29,231 bases of DNA from Bigelowiella natans CCMP2755 (GCA_000320545.1 ADNK01003351.1:1-29231), one strand, 5' to 3'. Numbered from the stretch's first letter, positions 1 through 21,424 are shown. Translations and numbers: made by a program. Notes: generated by a model not told the origin, from the sequence alone.

Positions 1-402
1 CCCGCCCTCAACGGGCAGCTACAATCGAAGATTGAACAGACGGTTGACAGGTAGAGATTTCTCACCCCGGATCTTTAGTATCTCTCTATTATGATCGTGA
101 CAGTCGCACTTGTCATTATGTATCGTATCTCTAAGGAGGCAGCTGTGACAGGTCATCTAAGATATCCCCCATCTCTAGAAAGATCCAAACAGCCTTGTTC
201 CACCCTGCTCCTGACTAATCGATGAACCGGTGGCAGTTGCACTGGAAATTGGCTCTCGCACCGTCTCCGTGAGTCCCTCGAACACAAATGCTCCCTTTAT
301 TCACCTTACACCTGGGGGGGGGGGAAGAGGGAGTGGGGGTGGGGGTGCTACGATGACTTTAAGTATGGATTTTCTAAAGAAGATGATTACAGGCAGAACT
401 AG
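1..402 (+). CDS. 3' end of an unidentified gene (two exons)
   Basis: The window opens inside an exon (1-50, reading PALNGQLQSKIEQTVD) that ends in AG|GTAGAG at phase 2. An acceptor at 235-236 (ggtggcag) starts a second exon at 237, which restores the frame and runs to a TAG at 400-402. That exon reads TGNWLSHRLRESLEHKC, then a Trp/Gly stretch, then YDDFKYGFSKEDDY. The aromatic, charged composition looks like real protein and has no low-complexity bias except at an 11-base G run (314-324), which encodes part of the Trp/Gly stretch. I do not recognise the family. The other frame here (230-499) is His/Ser/Gly-rich and less protein-like. A miscounted G in the homopolymer would change the downstream frame, so the C-terminus is only moderately certain. 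Confidence 0.5.
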
Positions 403-502
403 AGGTAGCAGCCACCACCACGAGACAATGCCACACTCTTCCTTACTTATGTCATCAGCTACTCATTCATTATTACCAAAGCACCAAGAGGACGCTTAAT
501 TG

Positions 503-535
<33 letters not shown>

Positions 536-850
536 TGCTTGTATACCAAAGTATATCTCCTCCAATTCGTTGCTAATGGTATCATGGATACGTATTATTC
601 TCTCTCTCTCTCTCTCTTTCTTCCTCCTCCCCTACATATTGATTTTACAATATTAACCTAGATAATATTAGGCTGCTGCTGCTGCTGTTGCTTTCATGCC
701 TTATTCTCGACTAATAACTATTTTGTTGGTGTTTTCCCATTGCAGCAACTGATAGATGGTCGCTGCTTCGAGAAGAGGTAATAGAACAACATCAACATTG
801 TATGCAGCATTATTATCAGTCAGAGTGAAAATCATACAGAGGGTTACTAA

Positions 851-889
<39 letters not shown>

Positions 890-2247
890 GGAATATGATA
901 TGCTATTTGAAACTGATAATGGCAGTTAAAGGAATTTCGCAAGATGGCTTCTACACTAGGTGATATCTGCTTAGATTTGGTTCTGATATGGATAGAAACC
1001 CTATTGGATATAACACAACCGTTATTCGTCTTATTAAGTCTAACTATTGAATACAACACAACCATTATTCGTCTTCAGTGAAACTTTATCTACCAGCTGT
1101 ATCCAGCTTTGCCAGAATGGTATTACTAGAAATATTCGTCGTCCGAGATGCCACTTGCATGTATTCTCTGTTTATTGTAATGAGTCCGCCTGGAAGATTA
1201 AAATGTGTGTTTGCGGGTGTTATTTTGTTAAAACATTTTCTCACGATCATTAAAGGTATTGTGGGTTGCAGTTTCAAGTATAATCAGCAAAGGTGCGAAG
1301 TAATATACAAATACTTATAAGAATCAGGATAAACAAGTAAACAATCATCTTGATCAAGCTGACAATATGTTTGCAATAAGGTGTCTCCGACTTTTTCAAC
1401 TATCTCGAGAACAAGATACCGATAGGTGGAGTGAGCACAGAGTCTGCTGCTTTTGACAGAAATTACTACAGATATCTCGATACTCAACAGCTCTCACAGC
1501 TTGACACTAATGATGATTGGGCTCAATTCCGAGAGGGGGGTAGCAGCATGGAAGACGTGGGAATTGGCCCCATTTAGCATGAGCATGAATCAGATTTTGT
1601 AGTTGACATGCGATTGTCTTGCGAGAAATGGCCATGCTTTATTGCTTATTGGGTTTCGAATTGTTGTGCACAAGCTGATCGCATCATGGCGTGCTAATCA
1701 TGTGCGTTGTCTAGTTGTGCTAAGCCTAGCGAGAGTGTTCAATGATGACATTCGCACTGTGATCGACGAAGAATGCATGGTCGATGTTAGCGTCTTGCGA
1801 CGAGGAAAACCACTAAGCGCGTATCTGCGCTGGGATTATTGGGAAATGTGGGGCTATATAAGCTACATTCAGTGCTTGACAGACATTGCAGCAACTGTCG
1901 TTATTCCGTGATCAGCTTGATAGGCAGCTGGGGTGTTTTATCCACAAATGCATCTACGCTTGCAACGCCTCGCTAGCTCGTTGCTCTATATTGCATTTGC
2001 CCGGCGCGGGCTCAGTCCAATGCCAGATGCAATGACAATGAGATTTAGATCTAGACGTGTTGCATACGCTTGTGCAGTATGTCTGAGAGATGTACTCTAG
2101 TACTGCGGATGCACCAACTGCACAGCTTCAGGTGGAACAAAGTAGACGTAGTAACGTGTGTCATTGTCTACGTATGCATGTGAATACCAATCTAAAGAGG
2201 AGGCATGATGTTGACATCTTCTTTGATGGTCATTTTCTTAATGTTAA
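403..2247. other. Convergent intergenic region with a compositionally distinct block
   Basis: This gap lies between two genes that converge. From 403 to about 1500 it holds microsatellites: a TAC array at about 502-535, TC at 600-617 and TG at 853-887. From about 1500 to 2110 the triplet repeats disappear and CpG, GCTAGC-like and TGCA motifs become common, as in the larger block at 16640-19560. An open frame of 102 codons runs 1603-1911 on the plus strand (start TTG, no upstream ATG); it contains WRANHVRCLVVLSLARVF and matches no family I know. I found no convincing splice chain linking it to anything. It may be part of an old inserted element. Confidence 0.4.
853..887. repeat. (TG)n microsatellite
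   Basis: Uninterrupted GT dinucleotide array in the convergent gap. On the minus strand it is read as poly-His/Thr in a spurious frame. Confidence 0.95.
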
Positions 2248-5200
2248 TTATCTTGTCACATTTGTATTCACTTCCTTCTCATAAGCTCGCTCATACTTAT
2301 CAATCTTTTTTCTAGTGACTCTAATTTTGTGGATCGCACGATCTATTAGCTTTTTCGCGTTCGGTGCTTCTTTGGTGTATGGCTTACTCCTGATGTCGCG
2401 GGCTAATGCAAATATCTCTTCATCTTTAGCCTTAAAGAATTCCTTCCTCCGTGATAAGATGAGATACAGCGCCAGCCTGTATATGATCTTCTTTCCCTCC
2501 AAGAGGTAGATATCGAAAACACGTATGAAGAGCTCCTTTGGAAACTCGTAGAATCGCCCTTGGAACCATCGAAACGCGTAAATCACTGATGACACATTTC
2601 AATATGAATGATGCATTTCAATATGAATCAGTCATATAAGCTTTATATGCGCATGCATGCAAACAAATAGTAGTAGTAGTAGTAGTAGTAGTAGTAATAC
2701 CAGGATCGACTCCCTTTTCACCGAGCAAATTGGCTAGCTTTGGGTCTAATTTCCGCATTAGCCTGGTAAACACTTGCAATTGCCTGAGTAAGAATGCAAG
2801 CAATATGCATAATACATATTGATGAGAATGATGATGATGACGACGATGATGATATGCTCCTTCATATTATTCTTCATCTTCTTCTTCTTCTTTCTTTTCC
2901 TCTTCTCTGCCTTACTTCATAAGCTCTGGAAATCCTCTTTCATAGAGACCAGCACAAGAGTATTTGGGGTGGCTCATCAAACGATCCATGATAAAGAACG
3001 CTGTCTCTTCCGGAACATACGTCAACAACAGACTTGCCAAAGATCCCATGCCCTGGCAATATCTAAGAAGGAAGAAATAGATGATAGAGAAAACACAGAC
3101 AATATGTTAATACAACTCAAAAATCCCACAGGAAGTCTAAAGTAGTACAGTGATGAATGATGATTAATGCTGTCGTTTATTTCCTTCATTTGATCAGTTA
3201 TCATGACTCAACGTGTCACAGAATCTCCGTAATGATGAGGACATCGTTATCACACTACGTGTCGGGAGCAGCAGGCAGCCATCATTATTATCATCAAAAT
3301 GTTGTTCTTCACTTACCCAACTTTCGGATTGTATAGGCAGTATGCTTTGAGCACATTATAGAGGCTCTCTTGCCCAATACCTGATCGTAGTATGTGTGTG
3401 TGTGCGTGTGTGTGTAAAATAGACACATAAGGTAGTGATCATTAAACTTGTAATGAATGTATTGTATGCCGATTGTCGTCGTCGTCTTCGTGGTAACAAT
3501 ATGCTTGTTGTCCTCCTCCTTTGAGGAAAAGAACTATTCATCTAATGTAGCTCCTAACGTTAGTAGTAGAAGTAGTAGTAGTTGTAGTAGTAGCCATAGC
3601 GGCAGTACTGGTAGCGATGGTGGTGTTCTTATCTTATGATTATTACTACTACTACTATTAGTACCTTTATTGTAAAATATGACATTTCTCGGATCCGTTC
3701 GGTGTAAGTCCTTAGCGAGTTGTATCTCATCACCTTCTTTCAGATCCTTGCTCAGTAAGCTTTGATACAACCCTGGGGCCTTTTGCTGCACAATATCAGC
3801 GCCGCACAACCTAAAAATTGTGAGGGGGGGAAGGGAGGAATTCATCCTTGATTATTATCATTATCAGCATCATCCCACTCATTATCAAATTAAACAGACA
3901 AATACATGTAGTTATGTAATGCAGAGCACCATTTATCTCATCATCAAAATGGTGGAAGAGTTGGTGTATTTGTTAACTAAGACTCTTACGAACAACACAT
4001 ATAAGCATAAGCACGAACACACACACACACACATACACACATTCCAAACTTCCTCATTCGAATCTTACTTTGGCCAGATAGCCCCCCTCACTGCGTCGGC
4101 TATACCAGCACGGATTCGTTGCTTAATCTTACTGACTTTTTCAGGATCTTTATATTTTGACCATTTCCCTAACATCTCCGCCCACTTAATTTCCCACTTC
4201 AACTCGTCTTTCTCTAATGGCTCAGAATCAGCCTTTGCATTTGGATTTTCAGGATCATTTTGGTCACTGGCTGTAGAGTAAAGAGAAGAAGAAGAGGATG
4301 TTATTATAGTTGTTCAGACTAATGATGATGATGATAATGATGATGGTAATGATAAAATGAATTATTATGAGGCTAAGTGACGACAAACTCACTGCTGCAT
4401 ACTTAGTCGAATTACTACTATCATCATGCTCTGCACTCTATATCGTATGCACAATGTAATGCTACTACTACTACTATTACTATTACTATTACTACACACA
4501 AAAATCTTGCTAGTACCAGTCACAACAGCGAGTACTACTATTACTATTACTCTTACTACACACAAAAATCTTGCTAGTACCAGTCACAACAGTGCCCCAG
4601 CGATCTACTTTCAAGATTTTCTTTTCTACCACCTCAACCTGAGCTTTGATGTCATCTGCAACGCTACGTCGTCTAACGACATTAGGGTGTTCTTTGCTTT
4701 TGGTTTCCTTTGCTTCACTCCCCACTGGATGATGATGATCATCATCATCGCCTATTATTTCGTCTTGTCGTCCTCCAATTGCAGCGTTAGTAGTAGCATT
4801 ATTATTAGCCTTGGAGATGTTCAACTCCCCATCATCGCTTGGTTCCTCGCCATCTTCGACTGGCTTATGACTCTTCCTACTTTCAGCATCATCACCTTTG
4901 GCGATCATGCCTTTTTCATCAGTTCCGCTAGTGTCTGTATCCATAATCTTGCAATCCTTCTCCATGGCATCTCCCCCGTCACCAATATTCTTATTTCTTT
5001 CCCTGTCATCCCCCCTCCCCTGCTCCTGCTCTTTCTTAATACCCACGCTTTCTTTGCCTGGTTCTTCCTCGTTATTACTTCTGTCGAGTTTTGTCTTATC
5101 CGCACCATTATTTACTTCCTCCCCAGATTGACTATTACATGTATTCGGTTCCGCTATATTCTCTGTAGCTACTGCCTTATCGGCATCGTTGTAACCTAGT

Positions 5201-5665
5201 TGTTTATTACATGCATTAGGCTCCTCTTCCTCCTCCACTAAATTCTCTGTAGTTACTGCTGCCTTCTCATTGTCGCCCTGCTGCTGGATAATAGCAACAT
5301 CGCCACCCTGGCTCTTCTTCTGAGTAGTGAGATATTGAAAGACATCAAAAATAAATTTAAGTAAAAGACGTTGAAATTTAGCAGGATTTCAAACGCATTA
5401 TGGCGATTCAATACGAGGCAAACACCATAGACATATTGATTTACAAAATAGGTTGTTTTACCATCTCTAAATTTATTCTTCCTTCCTGAGCTGCATCTTG
5501 GTCATGGTGGCCTTCGTTACCGCTCGCAAACGGTGGACTATCCCCCGCCTCCTCCTTATTTTCCTTATTATTGTCCTCCTCCTCTATCTCTTGTTTTTGC
5601 TGCTGTGTATGCCGTGATTTATTCTCAGCAGCGCCGTCTTCTTCTCCGTGGCCCACTCGCTCCAT
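2248..5665 (-). CDS. TBC-domain Rab GTPase-activating protein
   Basis: TBC proteins speed GTP hydrolysis on Rab GTPases and so switch off membrane-traffic steps. Eight exons join with matching phases: 5665-5462, 5319-4581, 4270-4069, 3810-3665, 3380-3317, 3062-2916, 2783-2701 and 2585-2248, giving about 640 residues. The first ~300 residues are acidic, Gln/Glu/Asp-rich and probably disordered. Then come VDRWGTVV and WAEMLGKWSKYKDP, the segment that precedes the domain in EPI64/TBC1D10-like proteins. The TBC domain starts near residue 365 (RIRAGIADAVRGAIW). The arginine finger lies in LAKDLHRTDP (about R419) and the glutamine finger in GYCQGMG (about Q455), so the enzyme looks active. The last exon carries FPKELFIRVFDIYLLEG and a charged helical tail. 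The ATG at 5665 is the first in its frame after a possible acceptor; an extra upstream exon cannot be excluded. The Rab substrate is unknown. Confidence 0.93.
2668..2696. repeat. (TAG)n array just inside a TBC-gene intron
   Basis: On the minus strand this (ACT)n array begins about four bases after the 5' splice site of the exon ending at 2701. The splice site itself reads CCTG|GTATTACTAC. Confidence 0.9.
4491..4592. repeat. 38-base direct duplication across a splice donor
   Basis: Bases 4491-4528 and 4555-4592 are the same 38-base sequence, offset by 64 bases and separated by a TAC/TTAC microsatellite. The right copy holds the exon end and 5' splice site used by the TBC gene (exon end 4581). 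The left copy is the same junction inside the intron, so the gene carries a spare donor 64 bases downstream. Confidence 0.85.
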
Positions 5666-6541
5666 CAACGTAGACAATTCGGAAACTTTGGCTTGCTCTA
5701 GCAGGGCTAATGAGGGAGTTGACGGCAAAAGAATGAAGACTCGCAACAATATCTATTCTTGGAGGAGGATTATGCGAGTCCCCTCTGCAAAAAAATCGTA
5801 CCGATGGGGGAAGAGGGGGATAGGTTTAGATTTGGGAGTTGTTAATAAAAGGACTTAAGGATTCTAGTAGAGATTTTAGATTATAGGTGACAACAAGTTG
5901 TCGCAGGTATAAAATCACATGTGTTCTTTTTTGTTTCTGATCAAAATCAACAATTGGGTAGCATGACAAGCTGCCTCAGGTTACAATGTAGTTTGTTCGG
6001 ATTGTTCGGAAACAGCTGCGGCAATAATGACAACAACAACAACAACAACAACAAATGCAACAACAAATGCAACAACAGCAATAACATACTTTCATCAGGT
6101 GTTGAAAATAGACAACTGATTATCGGACAGATATCTTACTACAGCGCTCTACCCAACATAAAAAGGGCTTCCCTAGGTCTACTTCTACGACTAGTTTCCA
6201 AAAAGGAGGAGGGCAGGAAACAGCACCCTACCTACACGGAACAAAACAGGACGAAAGAGTATAACAGACTCCGAATCAATAGAGCAACCCATACGACCCT
6301 GCTCCTACTTCTAGAGAGAAGAAGCTTATCGAATGGCCGAAGAGCTGACTCTCTACACCGAGTGAGAATTGAAGCGAGTTAAATTCACTGCAGCACACTT
6401 TCGGACTTTATCATTAAAACTAAATTTGTTAGTAGCAATAAAGTTACAAATCCTGTCTCTTAAACAATAAGTTGACTCGTTTCATTCGTATGTTGTATTA
6501 CTAACATAAGACCACATTGTCCTATTTTGAAATTACTAAAG
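5666..6541. promoter_or_regulatory. Divergent intergenic/promoter region between TBC gene and PEX1
   Basis: The 5' ends of the TBC gene (minus) and PEX1 (plus) face each other here, so the stretch should hold both promoters, 5' UTRs and probably the first PEX1 coding exon, which I could not place. A TATAAAA at 5908-5914 in plus orientation is a possible TATA box. An imperfect (CAA)n array lies at about 6028-6078. The 153-codon open frame at 5921-6382 is repeat-driven (Asn/Lys/Ser runs) and is not called as a gene. Confidence 0.45.
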
Positions 6542-16636
<10,095 letters not shown>

Positions 16637-17451
16637 TGATGTATATGACGCAACCAGGGTTCTAGCACGAGAGATTATATGCCGTAGTTGTATGAAACTA
16701 GTCTAGCAACTTGTTAAATAGTGGTAGTGCACAAACAACGCTTACATGTGTAGATGTTTAGATATGCATCACACATGCACTACAAACACTAGCTTTTAGT
16801 GCACGCAAGATACATAAGACGGATGTAACTAATCAATTAAATTTGTTCAATGGTTATCCTGATGTAGCTGTGCAATATTTGTATATATACACATGTATGT
16901 ACACATACACATTGCATGAACACATGCGTCTGTGTCCGCCAACGCTCTAGCGCTCGCTAGCTAGCTAGCTGCAATGTAGGCGCATTTCATTTGCGTCGAC
17001 TACGGCTCATGCTAGCATGCAGCTTGCACATCATCATGCCACCGTGCAGCGACATTGGATCGTTCGTTGGCCTGCTAGATCTAGTCAGAGCGATTCGAAA
17101 ATTGACAGCTGCATTGCTAGATTGCCGCGGTAGCTAGCTAGCTGTTGAAAAGTGAAGCGTGTGAACGAAAACTTGGTGAACCCAGCTAGCCAGGCCGGCA
17201 CATCTAAATGCATGTGCCTAGGTGCACTGCCAGATGAACTAGCTAGCTAGCGGGCCACAGCTAGATGGGCGCTACATGCCACATCTTGTCCAAGTGTGCA
17301 ACATCGACACAAAAAGTGAGCCATCTCAAAAACTAGACGATGTTTTTCGACAATTTTTTGCTCAACGTGCAGCTGTCATTGCGCATTCAATTTGGCTCAA
17401 TTGAATTTGATCGTTTGTGAAAATACTCGGTGTGCGGCACGTGGGAACACA

Positions 17452-17522
17452 CAAAATGTCGACATTTTGCTGCATGTGACCACGCACCAAACGGTCACAC
17501 GAAGCAAAATGTCGACATTTTG
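17452..17522. repeat. 71-base inverted repeat made of two 18-base palindromes
   Basis: The perfect palindrome CAAAATGTCGACATTTTG occurs at 17452-17469 and 17505-17522. Between them TGTGACC (17475-17481) pairs with GGTCACA (17493-17499) around an 11-base loop. The two 30-base arms pair except within one four-base internal mismatch. Confidence 0.95.
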
Positions 17523-17996
17523 ACACTCCTGGACTCGTTTGACCAGTGCTTTCAGCAATTTTCATCGTTTTTTGCTGTGCATGCGCAATTCTAAGCATTC
17601 GTGCCAATGGGAGAGTTGTTTTTGCTTTTTCTTGAATCATTAATGGACCAATCCCTTGGTGACTTCACACCGCAGAAACTTCCCATGTGTTTTGCCCTTC
17701 CCATGCATTTTGCCAGAAACATCACTGTTGTTTTGGGAAGTGTTCTCCCGAAGACTCTGATGGATTTCTGAGAATGCTCTCGGCCTGTTCCTTCTCTCCC
17801 TTTTCGGGACCGAGATTGGCATGGAAAGAATGTCTGCCGTATTTGCATGCAACATCAACAAAACACAATTCATCTTCTTTTGTGATCACCCCAGTGTCGC
17901 ACCGAAGCGCCGCGCGCCTCTGCAACACAAATTCTCTCATCATCCAAGCTCACTTGACTCGCTCCTCTCCCTGTTCCTGTTCCTTGTTGTCTCTGA

Positions 17997-18359
17997 TGCG
18001 TTTCTCACAGCTTTCTTCTGCCCAAATTTGGAAACGGTCCGCATCAAAACGAAGCCGCAAAATGTGGAGACGTGTCAAAGAGGATCAATGATGACATTCG
18101 CGACGGGAAGGCCCCAGAATTCAAGAACAACTCAGCGGTGCGCAAGTTTGCTAAGAAACACTGCCAGGATGCTGAATCATCGGAAAACGAAATCGTTCGT
18201 CGAATGAAAAACAAGGATGCTGGGCACATCAAAGCGAAGACACGCGGTGGAAAAACACAAATGAGAATCACGTGTGGGAAGATCGCCATGCCAATCGTGC
18301 ATGCTCACAAAGATCGGACCGTCACTGCGAGCGCTGCTGAACGTGCTGGGCGAAAGTGA
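17997..18359 (+). CDS. Unassigned basic open frame in the foreign block
   Basis: The frame is open from 17997 (after a TGA at 17994) to a TGA at 18357-18359. It reads FGNGPHQNEAAKCGDVSKR, INDDIRDGKAPEFKNNSAVR, KFAKKHCQDAESSENEIVRR and later TRGGKTQMRITCGKIAMP. The mix of charged and hydrophobic residues looks protein-like, and it is Lys/Arg-rich. There is no ATG near the 5' end; a GTG lies at 18072. It could be a remnant of an element-encoded nucleic-acid-binding protein, but that is a guess from basic charge alone. Confidence 0.25.
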   Translation, partial: CVSHSFLLPKFGNGPHQNEAAKCGDVSKRINDDIRDGKAPEFKNNSAVRKFAKKHCQDAESSENEIVRRMKNKDAGHIKAKTRGGKTQMRITCGKIAMPIVHAHKDRTVTASAAERAGRK

Positions 18360-18661
18360 ACTGCTTTCACAAAGCGGAAGGCAGGAGACGCGTGCACATG
18401 ATCTGGTCTTTTGTCACTTGTGACTTGTGACACCAAATCTGGCCAAATGAAAGTGGACAGAATTCAGAACAAAGTGGAAGACGTGTGGGATGTGCTGACG
18501 GACAATTGTGAGACGGATGTGATGAATTGATCAAACATTTTCAATGGTCATCCCAATGTGGGGCCGGCCATGCAAAGCAGCGGCTACGATGCAGTGCTTG
18601 TGTTGCATCCATTTGTCTCTTCTGTCACATGTTTCATGCATTTGAAAGCATCTACATCCGG

Positions 18662-18913
18662 TCATCGATGTCTTGCAGTGCGCGCAGCAGTTCTTGTCTC
18701 TTTTTCTGCTTCAGTCAGCAGCTTTGTCTCATCGTTTCGATTTGTGATGGCGTTCAATTGATTGCGTGATCTGAGCTGTTGATGTTCGCATTTCTCGCAT
18801 TGAAGGAGATGATCCACATCTTTCACGACACCACGCACATTGCACGTGGCATTTTCCTCTTCACATTGTCCTCGGGATGACATGAATTCACCAAGATTGC
18901 CGACTGATTGCAA
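18662..18913 (-). CDS. Unassigned Cys-containing open frame in the foreign block
   Basis: An 83-codon frame containing GQCEEENATCNV, VVKDVDHLLQCEKCEHQQL and a helical, charged end (LLTEAEKETRTAARTARHR). The paired cysteines (C...C, then CEKC) suggest a small metal-binding fold, but the spacing fits no motif I can name. No partner exons were found. Confidence 0.2.
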   Translation of the reverse strand: MQSVGNLGEFMSSRGQCEEENATCNVRGVVKDVDHLLQCEKCEHQQLRSRNQLNAITNRNDETKLLTEAEKETRTAARTARHR

Positions 18914-19636
18914 TGCTTGGCAATTTCAATCTGACACCAGTGATTTGAGAGGATGGAAGAAACCCAAGATTTTTTAGCTGTGCAGCCCTTGTCAAATCAT
19001 TGGACCACTCTTCTTCAAAGGCAGAGAAAGAAGGAGATTTGATCAGCTTTTTGAGATCTTTTTTGAGTGCTTCTCTTGTCGTCAGAATGGCAGGAAGTTC
19101 ATCATCTAGTGGGTCGTCTGCAATTGAGCTGAGCCAGCGAAAGCTAGAGATGCTTCATTCCATCCAGGATTTTTGGAACAATTGATCTTCAACATGAAAA
19201 CCAAAACTGCTGTGATTGTGCATTTCTTCATCTAGTGCATGTCCGTCACTTGCCATCATCGATCCAAACGTTGGTGCGTAACCAAGTTTTGGTGCACTGC
19301 ATTTTTGTTCGATGTCGTGGCATGATAGACACAGTAATGGCACATGTGCTATGCATGTGATGCACGAGTGCGCGCGATCGAGGACATTTGTTAAAAGCAT
19401 GTAGTTCGTGGCGACCGTGATCATCATGGCGCACACATGCAACATTATCGATCATCAGCTGGAGCGGCGTAGCAAATGGAATTGCTATGTACGTACGTTG
19501 CGCAATGCAAGCAGCAATAATCAACGCTGCGATTATCTAGTTATGCATGCATGACATTCACATCGTTTAAAGCATTGGGTTCTCTAATGACCGTCAAACT
19601 GTTTCGCAACAACGAATCCATCGAATCACCAATCAA

Positions 19637-19642
19637 TTTATT
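19637..19642 (-). terminator. Candidate poly(A) signal of the Gln-rich gene
   Basis: AATAAA on the minus strand, about 60 bases after the stop codon at 19702-19704. It is the only canonical hexamer close to that stop. Confidence 0.4.
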
Positions 19643-19701
19643 GTACAAAGAGCACACAGGATTTCATGCAGCAAGGGCTAGAGACACGTTTTGGCTGCTA
19701 C

Positions 19702-21390
19702 TCAATGTTTTTGCTTTTTGTTTGGAGGTTGGCCATCGAATTGTCGAGAATGATGCATTGATCCCATCTGATTGCTGTGTTGCATCATTCCTTGTTGGAA
19801 CTGCTGCTGCTGTGATGGATGATGGGACTGTTGGCTAGGATGATTCTGCATCATACTGCCCCCCCCGCTACTACTACCGTCACCCGAGATAGCTGGTTGT
19901 TGTTGCTGGTGATGGCTAATTCCTGCTGCTCCGCCGCCTCCTCCCCCTCCTATTCTCATGTTGTTCTGATTTGCCGTTCCACCGTGACTATTCATATGAC
20001 CAACTTGATGTTGTTGTTGTTGTTGTTGCTGCATCATTTGTAGCGTAACAGGCATCTGAATAAAAAGAATACAGCACCAATGTAGTAGTACTACCCATTA
20101 GGAATAATGATACCTTGATAGATGATGATGTAAAATGTTAGAGATCGAGATATAAACAACGCAGCAAAGAATTCACATTAATTATATTTAATTTCCATGT
20201 TGCTGCTTTATGTCGAATCATCTCCAAGTTAAATTTGCGGATTATTATTATTACAGGGACTGGAGATCCAACTTTGTAGTCTCTTTCCCCTCCTCCTCCA
20301 GCTCCCCCTCTCATTAAGCTGCTACTACGCTGGGGGGGGGGTGGCGGATGATGATGCTGCTGTTGCTGATGTGGAGATGGTAGTAGTTGTCCTCCTGGCT
20401 GATTATTCGACATCCTTCCACCATACATGTTGTGCATGGTTTGTTGTTGTTGTTGTTGTTGCTGCTGCTGCTGCTGTGATGGAGATGGATGATGATGTGC
20501 GGCAGTTGATGATGATGCTGTAGTAGTAGAGGATATAGATGGATGATGATCTCCACTGCCACCGTTAGCCAGATTACTGCCTCTCTGAATCTTGGAACAT
20601 ACAGTCAAACGAAAGGAGCAAGGAATGAATGAATGAATGAATGCATTCATGATGGCAGATAGACTGATGAATGGTGAATGAACAAACGAATGCATCCATG
20701 ATTCATGATGGCAGATAGACGACGAGGACCACGAACAATTGGTGAGTATTCGCCAAGACGATGTTCAATATAGTAAACATTATGACTGCTAATATACATT
20801 ATGCTACTTGATGGGAAATGGTTCAAACACATCCTCGTGTACTACCACGACATCTTGGAAATAGAAGGAACGAAAAAGGGGGGGGAGGTGGGGTTGGGAT
20901 CCTACAACTAATACTATTAGTACTAGTACTACTACAAGTACCTGCATTTGGGTTTGATCAAATTGATGCTGTTGCTGCTGCTGAATGCTGCTGCTGAATC
21001 CTGATGCCACCGCCTTTAGAGAATAATCAATTAATCATACAACACCACCACCATGCCAGTGAGGATAGTAAGGAGTATGGAACATCATGCATACATGTAT
21101 CCATGCATGCATGCATCAGGGAGAACACCTACTCTACAACTAACTACTTATCAACAACAGGTTATTAAGGTAGCAGTAGCAGTAGTAGTAGTAGTAGGAT
21201 AGCAGCTAAACATGATGATGATGATGATGATGATGATGATGGTAATTACCCCAACCAACCCCCCCCTTTGAAATGAATGATGAATCTGCTGCTGCTACAA
21301 CTTCTACTATTACTAACTAACTAACCTGCTGCTGCTGCTGTGGATTAAAGTTTGGATGCACCGAATAGTGGTGGTGTTGTTGCATATCCC

Positions 21391-21424
<34 letters not shown>

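Larger units (their letters stand above)
16637..19701. other. Convergent intergenic block of foreign composition
   Basis: About 3 kb between the 3' ends of PEX1 and the Gln-rich gene. Triplet microsatellites, which fill the rest of the window, are nearly absent from about 16640 to 19560. Instead there are GCTAGC clusters (about 16956-16970, 17131-17145, 17238-17252), TGCATGC motifs and more CpG. Several frames stay open on both strands (17687-18091 plus, 17997-18359 plus, 17591-17873 minus, 18662-18913 minus), but none matches a known transposase, reverse transcriptase or host gene. I found no clear terminal repeats or target-site duplication. It is probably an inserted, decayed or non-autonomous element, though a diverged gene remnant is possible. 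Confidence 0.5.

Noticed and set aside
230-499. 89-codon His/Ser/Gly-rich frame
   Set aside because: It overlaps the better-supported exon 237-402, whose frame is fixed by the upstream exon phase.
746-773. Exon-like segment between TTGCAG and AGGTAATAG
   Set aside because: Good borders but only about 28 bases, with no frame connection to the left gene, which already has a stop at 400-402.
5921-6382. 153-codon open frame upstream of PEX1
   Set aside because: It is driven by CAA repeats (Asn run) and shows no family resemblance. The PEX1 N-terminus is found later in another frame.
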